Source: Jannaschia sp. S6380
Lineage (GTDB): Bacteria > Pseudomonadota > Alphaproteobacteria > Rhodobacterales > Rhodobacteraceae
Length of the DNA: 64,000 bases
Direction: 5' to 3'
NCBI RefSeq assembly: GCF_023015695.1
Contig: NZ_JALKAS010000002.1
Span: 323,501-387,500 of the forward strand
Part shown: positions 8,180 to 17,524 of the stretch, one piece after another
Numbering within the stretch: the stretch's first letter is position 1
How the letters are laid out: every line of letters starts with the position of its first letter
Made by a program: the position numbers and the translations under genes
The notes under the pieces: model-generated
Told to the model about the DNA's origin: nothing
The model's database searches: none
What the model saw: only the letters and a program-made list of their open reading frames with translations

Positions 8180-8311
8180 ATGGACAGACGACACGATATC
8201 CGGCTGGCCCTGCTGGCGCTGGCGATCCTCGTGGGGCTGGGGCTGCAGGCGGCGGACGGCCACGCGGTGGCGACCTGCGACACCTGCGCCGCGGTCGTCG
8301 ACGGCGCCTAG
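8180..8311 (+). CDS. Possible small membrane or secreted peptide
   Basis: A 43-residue frame starting MDRRHDIRLALLALAILVGLG, with GAGGG six bases before the ATG. It has a positively charged start, one hydrophobic segment, then a short tail with a CDTC pair. It could be a small exported or membrane peptide, with the CxxC able to bind metal or form a disulfide. The stop overlaps the convergent YggT stop at 8308-8311. No homologue is recognised. Confidence 0.4.
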   Translation: MDRRHDIRLALLALAILVGLGLQAADGHAVATCDTCAAVVDGA

Positions 8312-8598
8312 AACATCAGAGAGGCGCGCGCGTCGGCCAGTATCATCTGCAGGATGATGATGCCAAGGATGAAGACCAGCGGCGCCAGGTCCAGCGCGCC
8401 GGTGGCCGGCAGGATCGACCGGATGCGGGCATAGGCCGGCTCCAGTATCCGGTTCAGCCCGTCCCAGAGCTGCGCCACGATCGGCTGATGCAGGTTCAGA
8501 ACGCCGAAGTTGATCAGCCACGACATGATGATATGCGCGATGGCGAAGAACCACGCGACATTGAGCAGCAGCAGGGCGATATCGATCAGCGTGGTCAT
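8308..8598 (-). CDS. YggT family membrane protein
   Basis: A 96-residue integral membrane protein with two hydrophobic hairpin segments (ALLLLNVAWFFAIAHIIMSW and LAPLVFILGIIILQMIL) flanking the family motif NRILEPAYARIRSILP. YggT proteins occur across bacteria and chloroplasts (YCF19) and are linked to osmotic tolerance, membrane organisation and cytochrome assembly, without a settled biochemical role. The ATG at 8598 follows GAAGG. A longer frame to 8628 lacks a site. Confidence 0.88.
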   Translation of the reverse strand: MTTLIDIALLLLNVAWFFAIAHIIMSWLINFGVLNLHQPIVAQLWDGLNRILEPAYARIRSILPATGALDLAPLVFILGIIILQMILADARASLMF

Positions 8599-8707
8599 GG
8601 GCGGCCTTCGGATTGTGCTGTTTCCCATCTAGGGCGGGGGTGGCACGGCCGCAAGCTGACGCCGTGTCCGCCTTGACGCGCGCGGCCCGCCGGGTCAGGC
8701 GCGGCGC

Positions 8708-9286
8708 ATGTATCCGTTTTTCCGCCTGGGCTGGCAGATGTTCCGCGCGCGGCGCCTGCCGCCGATCTCGCCGCTGGACACGCACGTGTCGCATCACCTG
8801 TGCCTGCCCTGGGACCTGGACGGTTTCGGCGAGCTGAACAACGGACGCGTCCTGACGCTCTACGATCTGGGTCGGTTCACGTCGGGCGTGCGCATCGGGC
8901 TCCTGGCGGCGTTGCGACGGCGGCGCTGGGGTCTGGCCGTGGCGGGGGCCAGCATCCGCTATCGCAGGCGGATCACGGCGATGCAGAGGATCGAGATGCG
9001 GACCCGGATCGCGGGTTGGGATGCGCGGTTCTTCTATGTGTTGCAGTCGATGTGGGTCGACGGCGCCTGCTGTTCGCAGGCCCTGCTGCGAACGGCCGTC
9101 GTCGCGCGGGGCCGCGCCGTGCCCGCCGCCGACGTCGTGGACGAGATCGGCTGGACGGGTGATGCGCCGGACCTGCCCGACTGGGTTGCCGCCTGGATCG
9201 CGGCCGAGGGGACGCGGCCCTGGCCGCCCGTTGACCTGGACGCAGGGGCCACGCTGCCCGAAGGGCACATCCCGCCCGCACCCTGA
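8708..9286 (+). CDS. Hotdog-fold acyl-CoA thioesterase (THEM6-like)
   Basis: A 192-residue protein with the 4HBT-like hotdog pattern. THVSHHLCLPWDLDGFGELNNG near residues 25-46 contains the conserved aspartate and asparagines before the long helix, followed by GLAVAGASIRYRRRI. This subgroup resembles the THEM6/acyl-CoA thioesterase proteins common in roseobacters. The substrate is not known. It stands alone between yggT and the UMF1 transporter. The start (MYPFFRLGWQMF) fits the family, though the upstream ribosome-binding site is weak. Confidence 0.8.
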   Translation: MYPFFRLGWQMFRARRLPPISPLDTHVSHHLCLPWDLDGFGELNNGRVLTLYDLGRFTSGVRIGLLAALRRRRWGLAVAGASIRYRRRITAMQRIEMRTRIAGWDARFFYVLQSMWVDGACCSQALLRTAVVARGRAVPAADVVDEIGWTGDAPDLPDWVAAWIAAEGTRPWPPVDLDAGATLPEGHIPPAP

Positions 9287-9364
9287 CGCACGATCGCCAC
9301 CGCGCGGTTGCACAGGTCGGGTTTCGCCCCCAAGGTCCGCCGTGGGACAGGGGGGAGGACGGGC

Positions 9365-10699
9365 ATGACCGACATCGCGCTTGGGCGCCGGGTGCGTGGC
9401 TGGATGATGTTCGACTTCGCGTCGCAGCCCTACAACACGCTGCTGCTGACGTTCATCTTCGGCCCCTATTTCGCCAGCGCGGTGATGGAGGACCCCGTCG
9501 CCGCGCAATCGGCCTGGGGCTTCGCGATCGGCTTCGCGGGACTGGCCATCGCGCTGCTGGCGCCGGTGCTGGGCGCGCTGGCGGATGCATCGGGGCGGCA
9601 TCTGGGGTGGATCTGGCTGTTCTCGGGTCTTTATGTCCTGGGCTCGGGCGCGCTGTGGTTCGCCGTGCCGGGCGCGGAGGTGGTCTGGCCCGTGCTGCTG
9701 GTCTTCTGCCTCGGCCTGATCGGGATGGAGTTCGCGACGATCTTCACCAACGCAATGCTGCCGGGCCTGGGCGCGCGCGACGACCTGGGGCGCATTTCCG
9801 GCTCGGGCTGGGCGCTGGGTTATGTCGGCGGGGTGATCGCGTTGATCCTGATGCTGACCCTGTTTGCCGAGAATGCGGACGGCGTGACGTTGATCGGCAT
9901 CGCCCCGATCCTCGGGCTGGATCCGGACATGCGCGAGGGAACGCGTTTCGTGGGCCCGTTCACGGCGCTCTGGTTCGTGGTCTTCATGGTTCCGTTCTTC
10001 CTTTGGGTCCGCCCCGTGGCGCGACCGGTCGGTGTGGCGCTGCCGCTGGGACCGGCGCTGCGCGGGCTCTGGGGCACGGTCCGGGCGCTGCCGGCGCGGC
10101 GCAGCTTCGCAAGCTATCTGGGCGCGTCGATGCTGTACCGCGACGGGTTGAACGGCCTCTACACCTTCGGGGGGATCTACACCGCCGGGGTGCTGGGCTG
10201 GTCGGTGGTCGATATCGGCGTCTTCGGCATCCTGGCGGCGGTGACGGGCGCGATCTTCGCCTGGATCGGGGGGCGCGCCGACACCGCAAGGGGGCCAAAG
10301 CCGGTCATCACGTTCTGCATCGTCACATTGCTGGTGGTGACGGTGCTGGTGGTCACGGTCACGCGCGACACCGTGTTTCTGGTGCCGGTCGGACCGAATT
10401 CGGCGCTGCCCGACATCGCGTTCTACGTGATGGGCGCGATCATCGGCGCGGCGGGCGGGGCGCTGCAGGCGTCGAGCCGGACGATGCTGGTGCGCCAGGC
10501 CGATCCGGCGCGGATGACCGAAGGCTTCGGCCTCTACGCGCTGGCGGGCAAGGCCACGGCCTTCCTGGCGCCGTTCCTGATCGGGGCCGTCACGCTGGCG
10601 AGCGGATCGCAGCAGGTGGGGATCCTGCCGGTCGCGGGCCTCTTCACCCTCGGGCTGATCCTGCTAGTCTGGGTTGAACCGGAAGGGGAACCTGCATGA
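9365..10699 (+). CDS. UMF1 (Atg22-like) MFS transporter
   Basis: A 444-residue permease with about twelve membrane segments. The opening [20 protein letters not shown] and the later [33 protein letters not shown] are hallmarks of the UMF1 family, related to yeast vacuolar amino-acid effluxer Atg22. The bacterial substrate is unknown. The ATG at 9365 follows GGGGGAGG. The stop overlaps the start of mepA (ATGA), so the two are translationally coupled, and the third gene also overlaps mepA. This hints at a role in exporting or recovering cell-wall-related compounds, which is inference only. Confidence 0.87.
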   Translation: MTDIALGRRVRGWMMFDFASQPYNTLLLTFIFGPYFASAVMEDPVAAQSAWGFAIGFAGLAIALLAPVLGALADASGRHLGWIWLFSGLYVLGSGALWFAVPGAEVVWPVLLVFCLGLIGMEFATIFTNAMLPGLGARDDLGRISGSGWALGYVGGVIALILMLTLFAENADGVTLIGIAPILGLDPDMREGTRFVGPFTALWFVVFMVPFFLWVRPVARPVGVALPLGPALRGLWGTVRALPARRSFASYLGASMLYRDGLNGLYTFGGIYTAGVLGWSVVDIGVFGILAAVTGAIFAWIGGRADTARGPKPVITFCIVTLLVVTVLVVTVTRDTVFLVPVGPNSALPDIAFYVMGAIIGAAGGALQASSRTMLVRQADPARMTEGFGLYALAGKATAFLAPFLIGAVTLASGSQQVGILPVAGLFTLGLILLVWVEPEGEPA

Positions 10700-11544
10700 T
10701 CCGACTGATTTTCCTGTGCGCCGCGTTGCTGGCGGCACCCGCCCAGGCCCAGCTCGCCAAGGAGTTGTTCGGGGCGCAGCGCGCCGGATCCGCCCAGCGG
10801 GCGGAACCCTTCGGCAGCTATTCGCGCGGCTGCGCGGCGGGGCTGGTGCAACTGGCCGAGACCGGGCCCAGCTGGCAGGCCATGCGCCTGTCGCGCAACC
10901 GCAACTGGGGTCATCCCGAACTGATCGACCTGGTCCAGGACCTGGGCCGCCACATGGACCGGATCGGCTGGGGCGGGATCTATGTCGGCGACATGAGCCA
11001 GCCGCGCGGCGGGCCGATGACGTCCGGCCATCGCAGCCACCAGATCGGGCTGGACGCGGATGTCTGGCTGTACCCGGCGACCGACATGACCCTTTCGGTA
11101 CGCCAGCGCGAGAACCTGTCCGCCGTATCGATGCGCCGGGCCGAGGGCGCTTTCGTCAACGACAACTGGTCGCGCGGACAGCACGAACTGGTCAAGAAGG
11201 CCGCGCAGGACCCGCGCACGGCGCGGATCTTCATCTTTCCGGGCGCCAAGGTGCGGATGTGCGAGGACGAGACGGGCGACCGGTCCTGGCTGCGCAAGGT
11301 CCGGCCCTGGTGGGGGCACCATTATCACATTCATATCCGCATTTCCTGCCCGCGCGGCGCGCGCGCCTGCATCAACCAGGACCCGCCGCCGCCAGGCGAC
11401 GGCTGCGCCGAGGCGCGGCAATGGGTGAACAACATCCTGAACCCGCCGCCGCCCGATCCGAATGCCCCCGCCCCCGCCCCGCGCCGGGAGTTGCGGATGG
11501 CGGATCTGCCGCAGCAATGCGCCGCGGTCCTCTCCTCGCGCTGA
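10696..11544 (+). CDS. mepA: Penicillin-insensitive murein endopeptidase
   Basis: A 282-residue periplasmic zinc metallopeptidase that cleaves D-alanyl-meso-diaminopimelate crosslinks in peptidoglycan. The signal peptide is [19 protein letters not shown]. The LAS-type metal-binding motif is [15 protein letters not shown] around residues 110-124 (H115, D122), and the third ligand lies in [11 protein letters not shown]. Several cysteines fit the disulfide-stabilised fold. The C-terminal tail is proline-rich. It overlaps the upstream transporter by four bases and the downstream phytase-like gene by 28 bases. Confidence 0.93.
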   Translation: MIRLIFLCAALLAAPAQAQLAKELFGAQRAGSAQRAEPFGSYSRGCAAGLVQLAETGPSWQAMRLSRNRNWGHPELIDLVQDLGRHMDRIGWGGIYVGDMSQPRGGPMTSGHRSHQIGLDADVWLYPATDMTLSVRQRENLSAVSMRRAEGAFVNDNWSRGQHELVKKAAQDPRTARIFIFPGAKVRMCEDETGDRSWLRKVRPWWGHHYHIHIRISCPRGARACINQDPPPPGDGCAEARQWVNNILNPPPPDPNAPAPAPRRELRMADLPQQCAAVLSSR

Positions 11545-12368
11545 CCCTGCTGGCGGCGCCGGTTTCCGCGGCCGAGTTCCTGGGCAATCACGTCTGGGAG
11601 CCGGGATTCGCGGGTGCCGGCGGCTATTCGGCGCTGTGGCTGGCGCCGGACGGGGCCGACATGGTGGTGCTGTCCGACCGGGGCGGGTGGGTCCGCGGCC
11701 GGCTGGCCCGCGATGCGGACGGCGTGGTGCGCGAAGTGGAGGTGGAGGAGCGCGGGCATCTGCTGCGCTCGACCGGCGAGGCGCTGGAAGGGCGCGAGAG
11801 CGATGCCGAGGCGATCGCGCGCGTCGGTGGTGACTTCTTCGTGGCGTTCGAGGGCACGCATCGCGTGATGCGCCATGACGGGATCGGCGCCGTGCCCGAT
11901 CGCATGGCCCTGCCGGACGGGTTCGCCGGGCTGCAGGGCAATTCCGGGTTGGAGGCCCTGGCCGCGGATGCGGGCGGCGCGCTCTATGCCATTCCCGAAA
12001 GGTCCGGGGAACTGGACCGGCCGTTTCCGGTCTATCGCTACATGAATGGCGAATGGACCGTGCCGTTCGGACTGCGCCGCGACGGTCGGTTCCTGGTCGC
12101 CGGGGCCGATATCGGGCCGGATGGACGGCTGTATTTGTTGGAGCGGGACTTCCTGCTGCTGGGGTTTCGCAGCCGCGTCCGCAGCTTCGACCTGCAAGGC
12201 GGCGACGAACGGCTGGAGTTCGAGAGCGCCGTGGGCCGGCACGACAACCTGGAGGGGATCGCCGTCTGGCGCGATGGGGAGGGGCGGCTTCGCGCGACGA
12301 TGGTATCCGACGACAATCAGCGCCCGCTGGTCCAGCGGACGGAATTCGTCGACTACCTGCTTGATTGA
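11517..12368 (+). CDS. Exported esterase-like activity of phytase family protein
   Basis: A 283-residue protein with a signal peptide ([18 protein letters not shown]) and a beta-propeller-like body: [43 protein letters not shown] and [20 protein letters not shown]. This matches the esterase-like activity of phytase family, common in alphaproteobacterial periplasms. The natural substrate is unknown. The start at 11517 lies inside the end of mepA, in another frame. No other start preserves the signal peptide, and the overlap suggests coupled translation. Confidence 0.8.
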   Translation: MRRGPLLALTLLAAPVSAAEFLGNHVWEPGFAGAGGYSALWLAPDGADMVVLSDRGGWVRGRLARDADGVVREVEVEERGHLLRSTGEALEGRESDAEAIARVGGDFFVAFEGTHRVMRHDGIGAVPDRMALPDGFAGLQGNSGLEALAADAGGALYAIPERSGELDRPFPVYRYMNGEWTVPFGLRRDGRFLVAGADIGPDGRLYLLERDFLLLGFRSRVRSFDLQGGDERLEFESAVGRHDNLEGIAVWRDGEGRLRATMVSDDNQRPLVQRTEFVDYLLD

Positions 12369-12405
12369 CGCCCCGGCGGAGGGGGCGCCGCCCCCGCGCT
12401 TCGCG

Positions 12406-12434
12406 CCCCCCGAGGTATTTCCGGCAAGATGAAG
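12406..12434 (+). repeat. Short dispersed-type repeat, forward copy
   Basis: The segment containing GAGGTATTTCCGGCAAGATGAAG follows a GC-rich stretch just past a stop codon. This pattern (C-run, tATTT, then GGCAAGATGAAG) resembles a short intergenic element I have often seen in Rhodobacterales genomes. A related copy lies inverted at 12555-12580, matching about 19 of 26 positions. It may act in transcription ending or RNA stability, but that is not shown. Confidence 0.5.
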
Positions 12435-12554
12435 GGGGCGTTAACCCCCTGTTTACCTCCGGTCCCGCAACATGGTTCTGCGGCACAGGCTGAGGAGCCG
12501 ATGGCCGCGCAAGGTGAGACCCTCGTCTTTCCGGGGCAGGATGTGACCCTCGTC

Positions 12555-12580
12555 TCATCTTGCCCCAAATGCTGCCGGGG
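12555..12580 (-). repeat. Short dispersed-type repeat, inverted copy
   Basis: Read on the minus strand this gives CCCCGGCAGCATTTGGGGC followed by AAGATGA, the inverted partner of the 12406-12434 copy. It lies 31 bases past the stop of the LOG-family gene, so each of the two convergent genes has one copy, oriented with its own transcription. The 120 bases between copies contain no gene. They include an imperfect direct repeat of the phrase GACCCTCGTCT (around 12519 and 12546). Confidence 0.45.
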
Positions 12581-12611
12581 AATGCACGGGCGCGGGCAGC
12601 GCCCCTTTCCC

Positions 12612-13472
12612 TCAAGCCTCCACGCGGTCGGGCAGATGTTCGCGCCGGGTGCGCGGCAGGGGCCAATCGTCCATCAGGGCCAGGGCGTCCTCCGCCGTCT
12701 CGACGAAGCGGAACAGCTCCAGGTCGTCGGCACCGATGGTGCCCGCCTCCTGCAACGCGTCCCAGTTCAAGATGCCGCGCCAGAACGCCTCGCCGAACAA
12801 CAGGAACGGCACGCGTTCCATGCGTCCGGTCTGGATCAGGGTCAGCGCCTCGAACAGCTCGTCCAGCGTGCCGAAGCCGCCGGGGAAGACGCAGATCGCG
12901 CTGGCCCGCATCAGAAAGTGCATCTTGCGGATCGCGAAATAGTGGAAGTTGAACGACAGCTCCGGCGTGACGTATCCGTTCGGCGCCTGTTCGTGCGGCA
13001 GCACGATGTTGAGGCCGACGCTGCGGCCGCCCGCATCCAGGGCGCCGCGATTGCCGGCCTCCATCACGCCGGGGCCGCCGCCGGTGACGATGACGTTCTC
13101 GCGCCCGCCGCTGTCGCGGATCGAGCGTTCGGTCACGAGCCGCGCGAAGCGGCGCGCCTCGTCGTACTGGGTCGCGAGGTCGCGCAGCGTATCGGTGCGG
13201 GCGCGGTCCGCGTTTTCGGGGCGGGGGATGCGGGCGCCCCCGAAAAGGACGACGGTCGACGTCACCTCCGCCTCATCCATCAGCAGGGCGGGCTTCATCA
13301 ATTCCAGTTGCAGACGGACGGGGCGCAGCTCGTCACGGCAAAGGAAATCCTCGTCGGTGAAGGCCAGGCGATAGGCGGGCGAACGGGTCTGCGCGGTGTC
13401 GGGCACCGTGCTGGCGGTCTGCCGGTCTTCGCGGGCTTCGCGCAGCGGGTGGTTCCGGGGATGGTCGGTCAT
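12612..13472 (-). CDS. LOG-family nucleotide phosphoribohydrolase-like protein (TIGR00730)
   Basis: A 286-residue cytoplasmic protein. The lysine-decarboxylase-fold signatures TGGGPGVMEA and PGGFGTLDELFEAL (the PGGxGTxxE motif) are intact. Members release free base from nucleoside 5'-monophosphates, as in cytokinin activation, and many bacterial forms probably handle purine nucleotides. The N-terminal 70 residues form the extension found in the longer class of this family. The ATG at 13472 has AAGGACG upstream. It is divergent from the dehydratase gene (61-base gap). Confidence 0.85.
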   Translation of the reverse strand: MTDHPRNHPLREAREDRQTASTVPDTAQTRSPAYRLAFTDEDFLCRDELRPVRLQLELMKPALLMDEAEVTSTVVLFGGARIPRPENADRARTDTLRDLATQYDEARRFARLVTERSIRDSGGRENVIVTGGGPGVMEAGNRGALDAGGRSVGLNIVLPHEQAPNGYVTPELSFNFHYFAIRKMHFLMRASAICVFPGGFGTLDELFEALTLIQTGRMERVPFLLFGEAFWRGILNWDALQEAGTIGADDLELFRFVETAEDALALMDDWPLPRTRREHLPDRVEA

Positions 13473-13533
13473 CGGGTCGTCCTTGAATCCTTGGGTCGCG
13501 CTGGGTCTAACAGGCGCGGACGGGAGGTGCGAC

Positions 13534-14448
13534 ATGGATTGGACGGGGGAAATCGCGGCGGCGCGCGCACGGATCGCGGGGCATGCGCGGGTGACGCCGA
13601 TCGCACGGCTCAACCTCGGCGGCTTCGACGTCGAGGTGAAGCTGGAACAGATGCAGCACACCGGCAGCTTCAAGGCCCGCGGCGCGTTCAACACGCTTCT
13701 GTCGGTGGAGGTGCCGGCGGCGGGCGTGGTCGCCGCGTCTGGCGGGAACCACGGCGCGGCGGTGGCCTTCGCGGCGGCGCGACTGGGGTTTCCGGCCCAT
13801 GTCTTCGTGCCGGAGGTGGCAGGTGCCGCGAAGATCGCGCTGATCGAGCGGGCGGGCGCGACCTGTCATGTGGTGCCGGGTCTCTACGCCGATGCGTTGG
13901 AGCGGGCGCGGGCGCATGAGGCGGAGACCGGCGCGATGCAGGTTCATGCCTATGACGCCGTGCCGACGGTCGCCGGGCAGGGGACGTGCTTTGCCGAATG
14001 GGACGATCAGGGATTGCAGGCCGACACGATGCTGGTCGCCGTGGGTGGTGGCGGGTTGATCGCAGGCGCGCTGGCCTGGTGGGGCGGTCGGCGGCGTGTC
14101 GTCGCGGTCGAGCCGGAGCGATCCCGCGCGCTGCACGCCGCGCTGGAGGCGGGGGCGCCGGTCGATGTGGAGGTCGGTGGCGTCGCGGCCAACGCGCTGG
14201 GCGCGCGGCGGATCGGGTCGATCTGCTTCGACCTGGCGCGCGATATGGACAGCATGACGGTGCCGGACGATGCGATCACGCGGGCCCAGCGGATGCTGTG
14301 GCAGGAGGCGCGGATGCTGGTGGAGCCGGCGGGTGCCTGCGCCCTGGCGGCGCTGTTGTGCGGGGCCTACGTGCCGGATGCGGACGAACGCGTGGCGGTG
14401 CTGATCTGCGGCGCGAACCCGGCTCCGGATCCGTTGGCGGCGTTCTAG
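13534..14448 (+). CDS. PLP-dependent serine/threonine dehydratase
   Basis: A 304-residue fold-type II enzyme that deaminates hydroxy amino acids to keto acids. The PLP lysine is in GSFKARGAFN near residue 47. ASGGNHGAAVAFAA and the glycine-rich phosphate cradle VGGGGLIAG are typical. It lacks the C-terminal ACT regulatory domain of biosynthetic IlvA, so a catabolic role is more likely. A serine racemase-like activity cannot be excluded. The ATG at 13534 follows GGGAGG. The stop overlaps the convergent DMT gene stop by four bases. Confidence 0.87.
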   Translation: MDWTGEIAAARARIAGHARVTPIARLNLGGFDVEVKLEQMQHTGSFKARGAFNTLLSVEVPAAGVVAASGGNHGAAVAFAAARLGFPAHVFVPEVAGAAKIALIERAGATCHVVPGLYADALERARAHEAETGAMQVHAYDAVPTVAGQGTCFAEWDDQGLQADTMLVAVGGGGLIAGALAWWGGRRRVVAVEPERSRALHAALEAGAPVDVEVGGVAANALGARRIGSICFDLARDMDSMTVPDDAITRAQRMLWQEARMLVEPAGACALAALLCGAYVPDADERVAVLICGANPAPDPLAAF

Positions 14449-14891
14449 AGGCGCGACAGGATCAGCCCGCATGCGACGAGCGCCCCCGCGGCCAGGCGGG
14501 TCGGCGTGATCGCATGTGTGGGCAGGCCGAAGGGGCCGAACGCGTCGAGGATGAGCGCGATGACGATCTGGCCCAGGATCATGCCCGACACGGCCGTGAC
14601 GATGCCGAGGACCGGCACGGCCCAGAGGGTCGCCCAGACATAGAAGGCGCCCAGCAATCCACCCAGCAGAAGGCGGGCATCGACGGCGCGGGCCCGTTCG
14701 AGCATGGCCCCATGGCCGAGCGCGAAGGTCAGCGTCAGAAGGGCGGCGAACCCGACGCCGAACGAGATCGCCGCCGCCGCGACTGGACTGCCGAGACTCC
14801 GCCCGAGCGCTGCGTTCATGGGCGCCTGCAGGGCGGCGAGCCCGCCGGCGATGATGATGAGGGCGATGGGCAGGGCGACGGTGGAGGGCAT
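14445..14891 (-). CDS. DMT-superfamily transporter, DUF606/YdcZ type
   Basis: A 148-residue membrane protein with five hydrophobic segments, starting LPIALIIIAGGLAALQAP and MNAALGRSLGSPVAAA. This is the short single-repeat YdcZ (DUF606) member of the drug/metabolite transporter superfamily, which probably functions as a dimer or heterodimer. No partner gene is adjacent. The substrate is unknown. The start at 14891 fits the family's N-terminus. Its ribosome-binding site is weak (TGGAAC). Confidence 0.8.
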   Translation of the reverse strand: MPSTVALPIALIIIAGGLAALQAPMNAALGRSLGSPVAAAAISFGVGFAALLTLTFALGHGAMLERARAVDARLLLGGLLGAFYVWATLWAVPVLGIVTAVSGMILGQIVIALILDAFGPFGLPTHAITPTRLAAGALVACGLILSRL

Positions 14892-15128
14892 GCGATGTTC
14901 CGTTCCAGGATCGGAAAACAGGCGGCCATGATCGCCGACGCCGCGAAATCGGGCAATTCCGGTAAACCCCACTTCGCGGCGCCCAATGACCGGCCCCCTG
15001 TCGGTCGTCGGTGCGAAGGGTTCCGCGGCCATCACGCGACCGGCGCTGCCCAGACGCGGTTGGGCGGGATTGCCCTGACTTGGGCGGGCCGATAAGCACA
15101 TCGCAATCAAAGCGCCCGGAGGCCCCGC

Positions 15129-15953
15129 ATGTCCAACGAACAGCTCGAATCCGCCATCGAGGCCGCCTGGGACACGCGCGACACTGTCTCGCCGCAGACC
15201 ACCGGCGAGGCGCGCGACGCCATCGAGGCGACGCTGGAGGCGCTGGATGGCGGCACCCTGCGGGTGGCCGAGAAGCGGGGCGACGACTGGCACGTCAATC
15301 AATGGGCCAAGAAGGCGGTGCTACTGGGGTTCCGTCTGAAGGACATGGAGCCGCAATCTGGCGCACCGCAGGGCGGCAGTTGGTGGGACAAGGTAGACAG
15401 CAAGTTCAACGGCTGGAACGCCGCCAAGTGGGAGAGCGCGGGTTTCCGCGCGGTGCCGAACTGCATCGTGCGCCGCTCGGCCTATATCGCGCCGGGCGTG
15501 GTGCTGATGCCGTCCTTCGTGAACCTGGGCGCCTATGTGGACGAGGGCACGATGGTCGACACCTGGGCCACGGTCGGGTCCTGCGCGCAGATCGGCAAGA
15601 ACGTGCACCTGTCGGGCGGCGTCGGCATCGGCGGCGTGCTGGAGCCGATGCAGGCGGGGCCGACGATCATCGAGGACAATTGCTTCATCGGCGCCCGGTC
15701 CGAGGTGGTCGAGGGCTGCATCGTGCGCGAAGGCAGCGTGCTGGGCATGGGCGTGTTCATCGGCAAGTCGACCAAGATCGTGGACCGCGAGACCGGGGAA
15801 TTCACCTATGGCGAGGTGCCGCCCTATTCCGTTGTGGTGGCCGGATCGATGCCGTCGAAGAACGGCGTGAACCTCTATTGTGCGGTGATCGTCAAGCGGG
15901 TGGACGAGAAGACGCGGTCGAAGACGGCGATCAATGAGTTGCTCCGGGCCTGA
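15129..15953 (+). CDS. dapD: Tetrahydrodipicolinate N-succinyltransferase
   Basis: A 274-residue cytoplasmic enzyme that succinylates tetrahydrodipicolinate from succinyl-CoA in the succinylase route to meso-diaminopimelate and lysine. The N-terminal helical domain is followed by a left-handed beta-helix (hexapeptide repeats around residues 110-230, for example [18 protein letters not shown]). The length is that of the trimeric E. coli enzyme. GGAGG lies nine bases before the ATG. The next gene starts inside its 3' end, and dapE lies 1.6 kb downstream. Confidence 0.97.
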   Translation: MSNEQLESAIEAAWDTRDTVSPQTTGEARDAIEATLEALDGGTLRVAEKRGDDWHVNQWAKKAVLLGFRLKDMEPQSGAPQGGSWWDKVDSKFNGWNAAKWESAGFRAVPNCIVRRSAYIAPGVVLMPSFVNLGAYVDEGTMVDTWATVGSCAQIGKNVHLSGGVGIGGVLEPMQAGPTIIEDNCFIGARSEVVEGCIVREGSVLGMGVFIGKSTKIVDRETGEFTYGEVPPYSVVVAGSMPSKNGVNLYCAVIVKRVDEKTRSKTAINELLRA

Positions 15954-16404
15954 GGGGGCCGACTGGACCGTCCGGCGCGACCGGGCCGTCGAAAGCCTGC
16001 GCCACGCGGTGCGCACGGCCCCCATCGAATTGCGGGATGCCATCGCCGACTACGACGGCCAGGCACTTCCCGGGGATACGCCGAAACATCGCGAGGCCCT
16101 CGAACGGTTGATCGAGGAACATGATTGCGTGCTCGGCCGGATGCCGGGAAATCAATGGTATCCGTCCGAACCGATCGAATTGGCGAGTTTCGGGGTCGAC
16201 GGTCAGGGGGCCACTCTGACGGCCTTCGCCTGCTGCTTTCTGCTGATCGACGATCTGGTGTGCAGCCGGATGGATTATATGGACTTTCGCCTGTCCAACA
16301 GCCCCGGCCGGGCCTTCTTCGATACCCCGCCCGACAGTTTCCGCATTCCGCTTCTGGACGGGATCGGTGTCTACGACGACATGCAGGACCCGACCTGGAC
16401 CTGA
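15934..16404 (+). CDS. Conserved hypothetical protein overlapping dapD
   Basis: A 156-residue acidic soluble protein with no recognised domain. It has tryptophan and cysteine residues near the middle ([23 protein letters not shown]), where the segment [11 protein letters not shown] looks like a buried beta strand. The ATG overlaps the last 20 bases of dapD in another frame, implying coupled translation. It may be an immunity-like or accessory cytosolic protein, but I cannot assign a role. Confidence 0.6.
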   Translation: MSCSGPEGADWTVRRDRAVESLRHAVRTAPIELRDAIADYDGQALPGDTPKHREALERLIEEHDCVLGRMPGNQWYPSEPIELASFGVDGQGATLTAFACCFLLIDDLVCSRMDYMDFRLSNSPGRAFFDTPPDSFRIPLLDGIGVYDDMQDPTWT

Positions 16405-16465
16405 GCGGACGCGGGCAGATCGCGCGGGCATGGACCGTGTCGTTTATCGCAAAGGCAGCTCGACG

Positions 16466-16732
16466 TCAGTCCTTCGCCCGATCCTGCCGCCTCAGCGTAA
16501 GCGGATCCTGCGCCAATCGGGCATCTTCCAAGGTGTCCATCCGCTCGGCCGCCTTCCGCGTCCGGCCCAGCGATTTCCACATCGCGCGGCGCCAGGCGCG
16601 GCGGGCGGAGCCCGGCGACCATTGCAGCCGGGCGCCCGCCAACCATGCGCGCAGCGCGGGTGGCAGGGCGTCGTACTCGGCCATCAGGCGTCGGCGCTGG
16701 CGCGTGTCCGACAGGGCGTGGCGATCCGTCAT
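16466..16732 (-). CDS. DUF6525 family protein
   Basis: An 88-residue very basic protein (MTDRHALSDTRQRRRLMAEY, then LPPALRAWLAGARLQWSP). This pattern is that of the DUF6525 family, small proteins largely limited to Rhodobacterales and of unknown function. It runs against the dapD-dapE direction, lying between the 156-residue gene and the GlsB-like gene. The ATG at 16732 is preceded by GGGTGG. Confidence 0.65.
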   Translation of the reverse strand: MTDRHALSDTRQRRRLMAEYDALPPALRAWLAGARLQWSPGSARRAWRRAMWKSLGRTRKAAERMDTLEDARLAQDPLTLRRQDRAKD

Positions 16733-16838
16733 GCCACCCGAGATGGGGCCACGCGCAGGCGCTGTCAAACGCGATGCGGGAACCCGCCCCGACCGGACCG
16801 CGTTGAATCGGCGCACAATCACAGAGGGGACCCAACCC

Positions 16839-17084
16839 ATGGGCCTTGGCTTTTTCCTTTCCATCATCGTGGGCGGCCTTGCCGGCTGGATCGCGAGCAT
16901 GATCATGAAGGCCGATACCGGCCTGTTCCTGAACATCATCCTAGGGATCGTGGGTGCGCTCGTGCTCAACTTCATCCTCGGGCTTCTGGGCATCTACGCG
17001 GCGGAGTCGATCATACCGCAGTTGATCGTCGGAATCATCGGCGCCTGCATCCTCATCTTCGCCGTGCGCGCCATACGGAAATAG
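16839..17084 (+). CDS. GlsB/YeaQ/YmgE family membrane protein
   Basis: An 81-residue protein made of three glycine-rich membrane segments: FFLSIIVGGLAGWIASMIM, LFLNIILGIVGALVLNFIL and IPQLIVGIIGACILIFAV. The pattern GLAGWIAS...G..G....I..GI.GA is typical of transglycosylase-associated or GlsB/YeaQ/YmgE stress proteins, which have no defined biochemical function. GAGGGG precedes the ATG. A strong terminator lies downstream. Confidence 0.87.
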   Translation: MGLGFFLSIIVGGLAGWIASMIMKADTGLFLNIILGIVGALVLNFILGLLGIYAAESIIPQLIVGIIGACILIFAVRAIRK

Positions 17085-17106
17085 TGCCGGCTGCCTGGCC
17101 CCCGAC

Positions 17107-17134
17107 CCGCCGCCCCTACTCGGGGCGGCGGTTT
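17107..17134 (+). terminator. Rho-independent terminator after the GlsB-like gene
   Basis: A perfect 10-bp stem CCGCCGCCCC/GGGGCGGCGG with a five-base loop (TACTC) is followed by TTTG. It ends the GlsB-like transcript and separates it from the next gene. Confidence 0.7.
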
Positions 17135-17185
17135 GCGTTCCAGGGGCCGGTTGACATGGCCGGCAGCGCGACGGAGACCCCGGAG

Positions 17186-17524
17186 ATGACCGAGAAGAAG
17201 CCCAAGCGCCCGCATCACGTCTACACCCTCCTGGTGGAGGTCGGGCGCCGCAGCGGCGACGGCCTTCCCAAGGGCGCGTCGGGCGCGGCGCTGATGTGCT
17301 ATGCCAGCGGCGTCGACGAGGATGAGGCGGTGCGCGAAACCGTGGCCGTCCTCAAGACCGCCGACATGAACGTGCTGGAAGTGACGGGATACGGCTCGCT
17401 GGAGGAGCGCGAGGCGGAAGGCCACGACATCGAGGCCGACGAACGCGACCTGATGGCCCGCGCGCTGGCCGAGAATTCGGTCGTCGTGGCGCAGACCACC
17501 GTGTTCCGCGAGGACGAGGCGTGA
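17186..17524 (+). CDS. Conserved hypothetical protein coupled to dapE
   Basis: A 112-residue soluble protein ([20 protein letters not shown]). It shows an alpha/beta pattern with a central [20 protein letters not shown] helix and an end segment [16 protein letters not shown]. The family is not known to me by name but is regularly found ahead of dapE in roseobacters. Its TGA overlaps the dapE GTG start. The start at 17186 has GGAGACCCCGGAG upstream. An in-frame ATG at 17156 would add ten residues and is also possible. Confidence 0.6.
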   Translation: MTEKKPKRPHHVYTLLVEVGRRSGDGLPKGASGAALMCYASGVDEDEAVRETVAVLKTADMNVLEVTGYGSLEEREAEGHDIEADERDLMARALAENSVVVAQTTVFREDEA

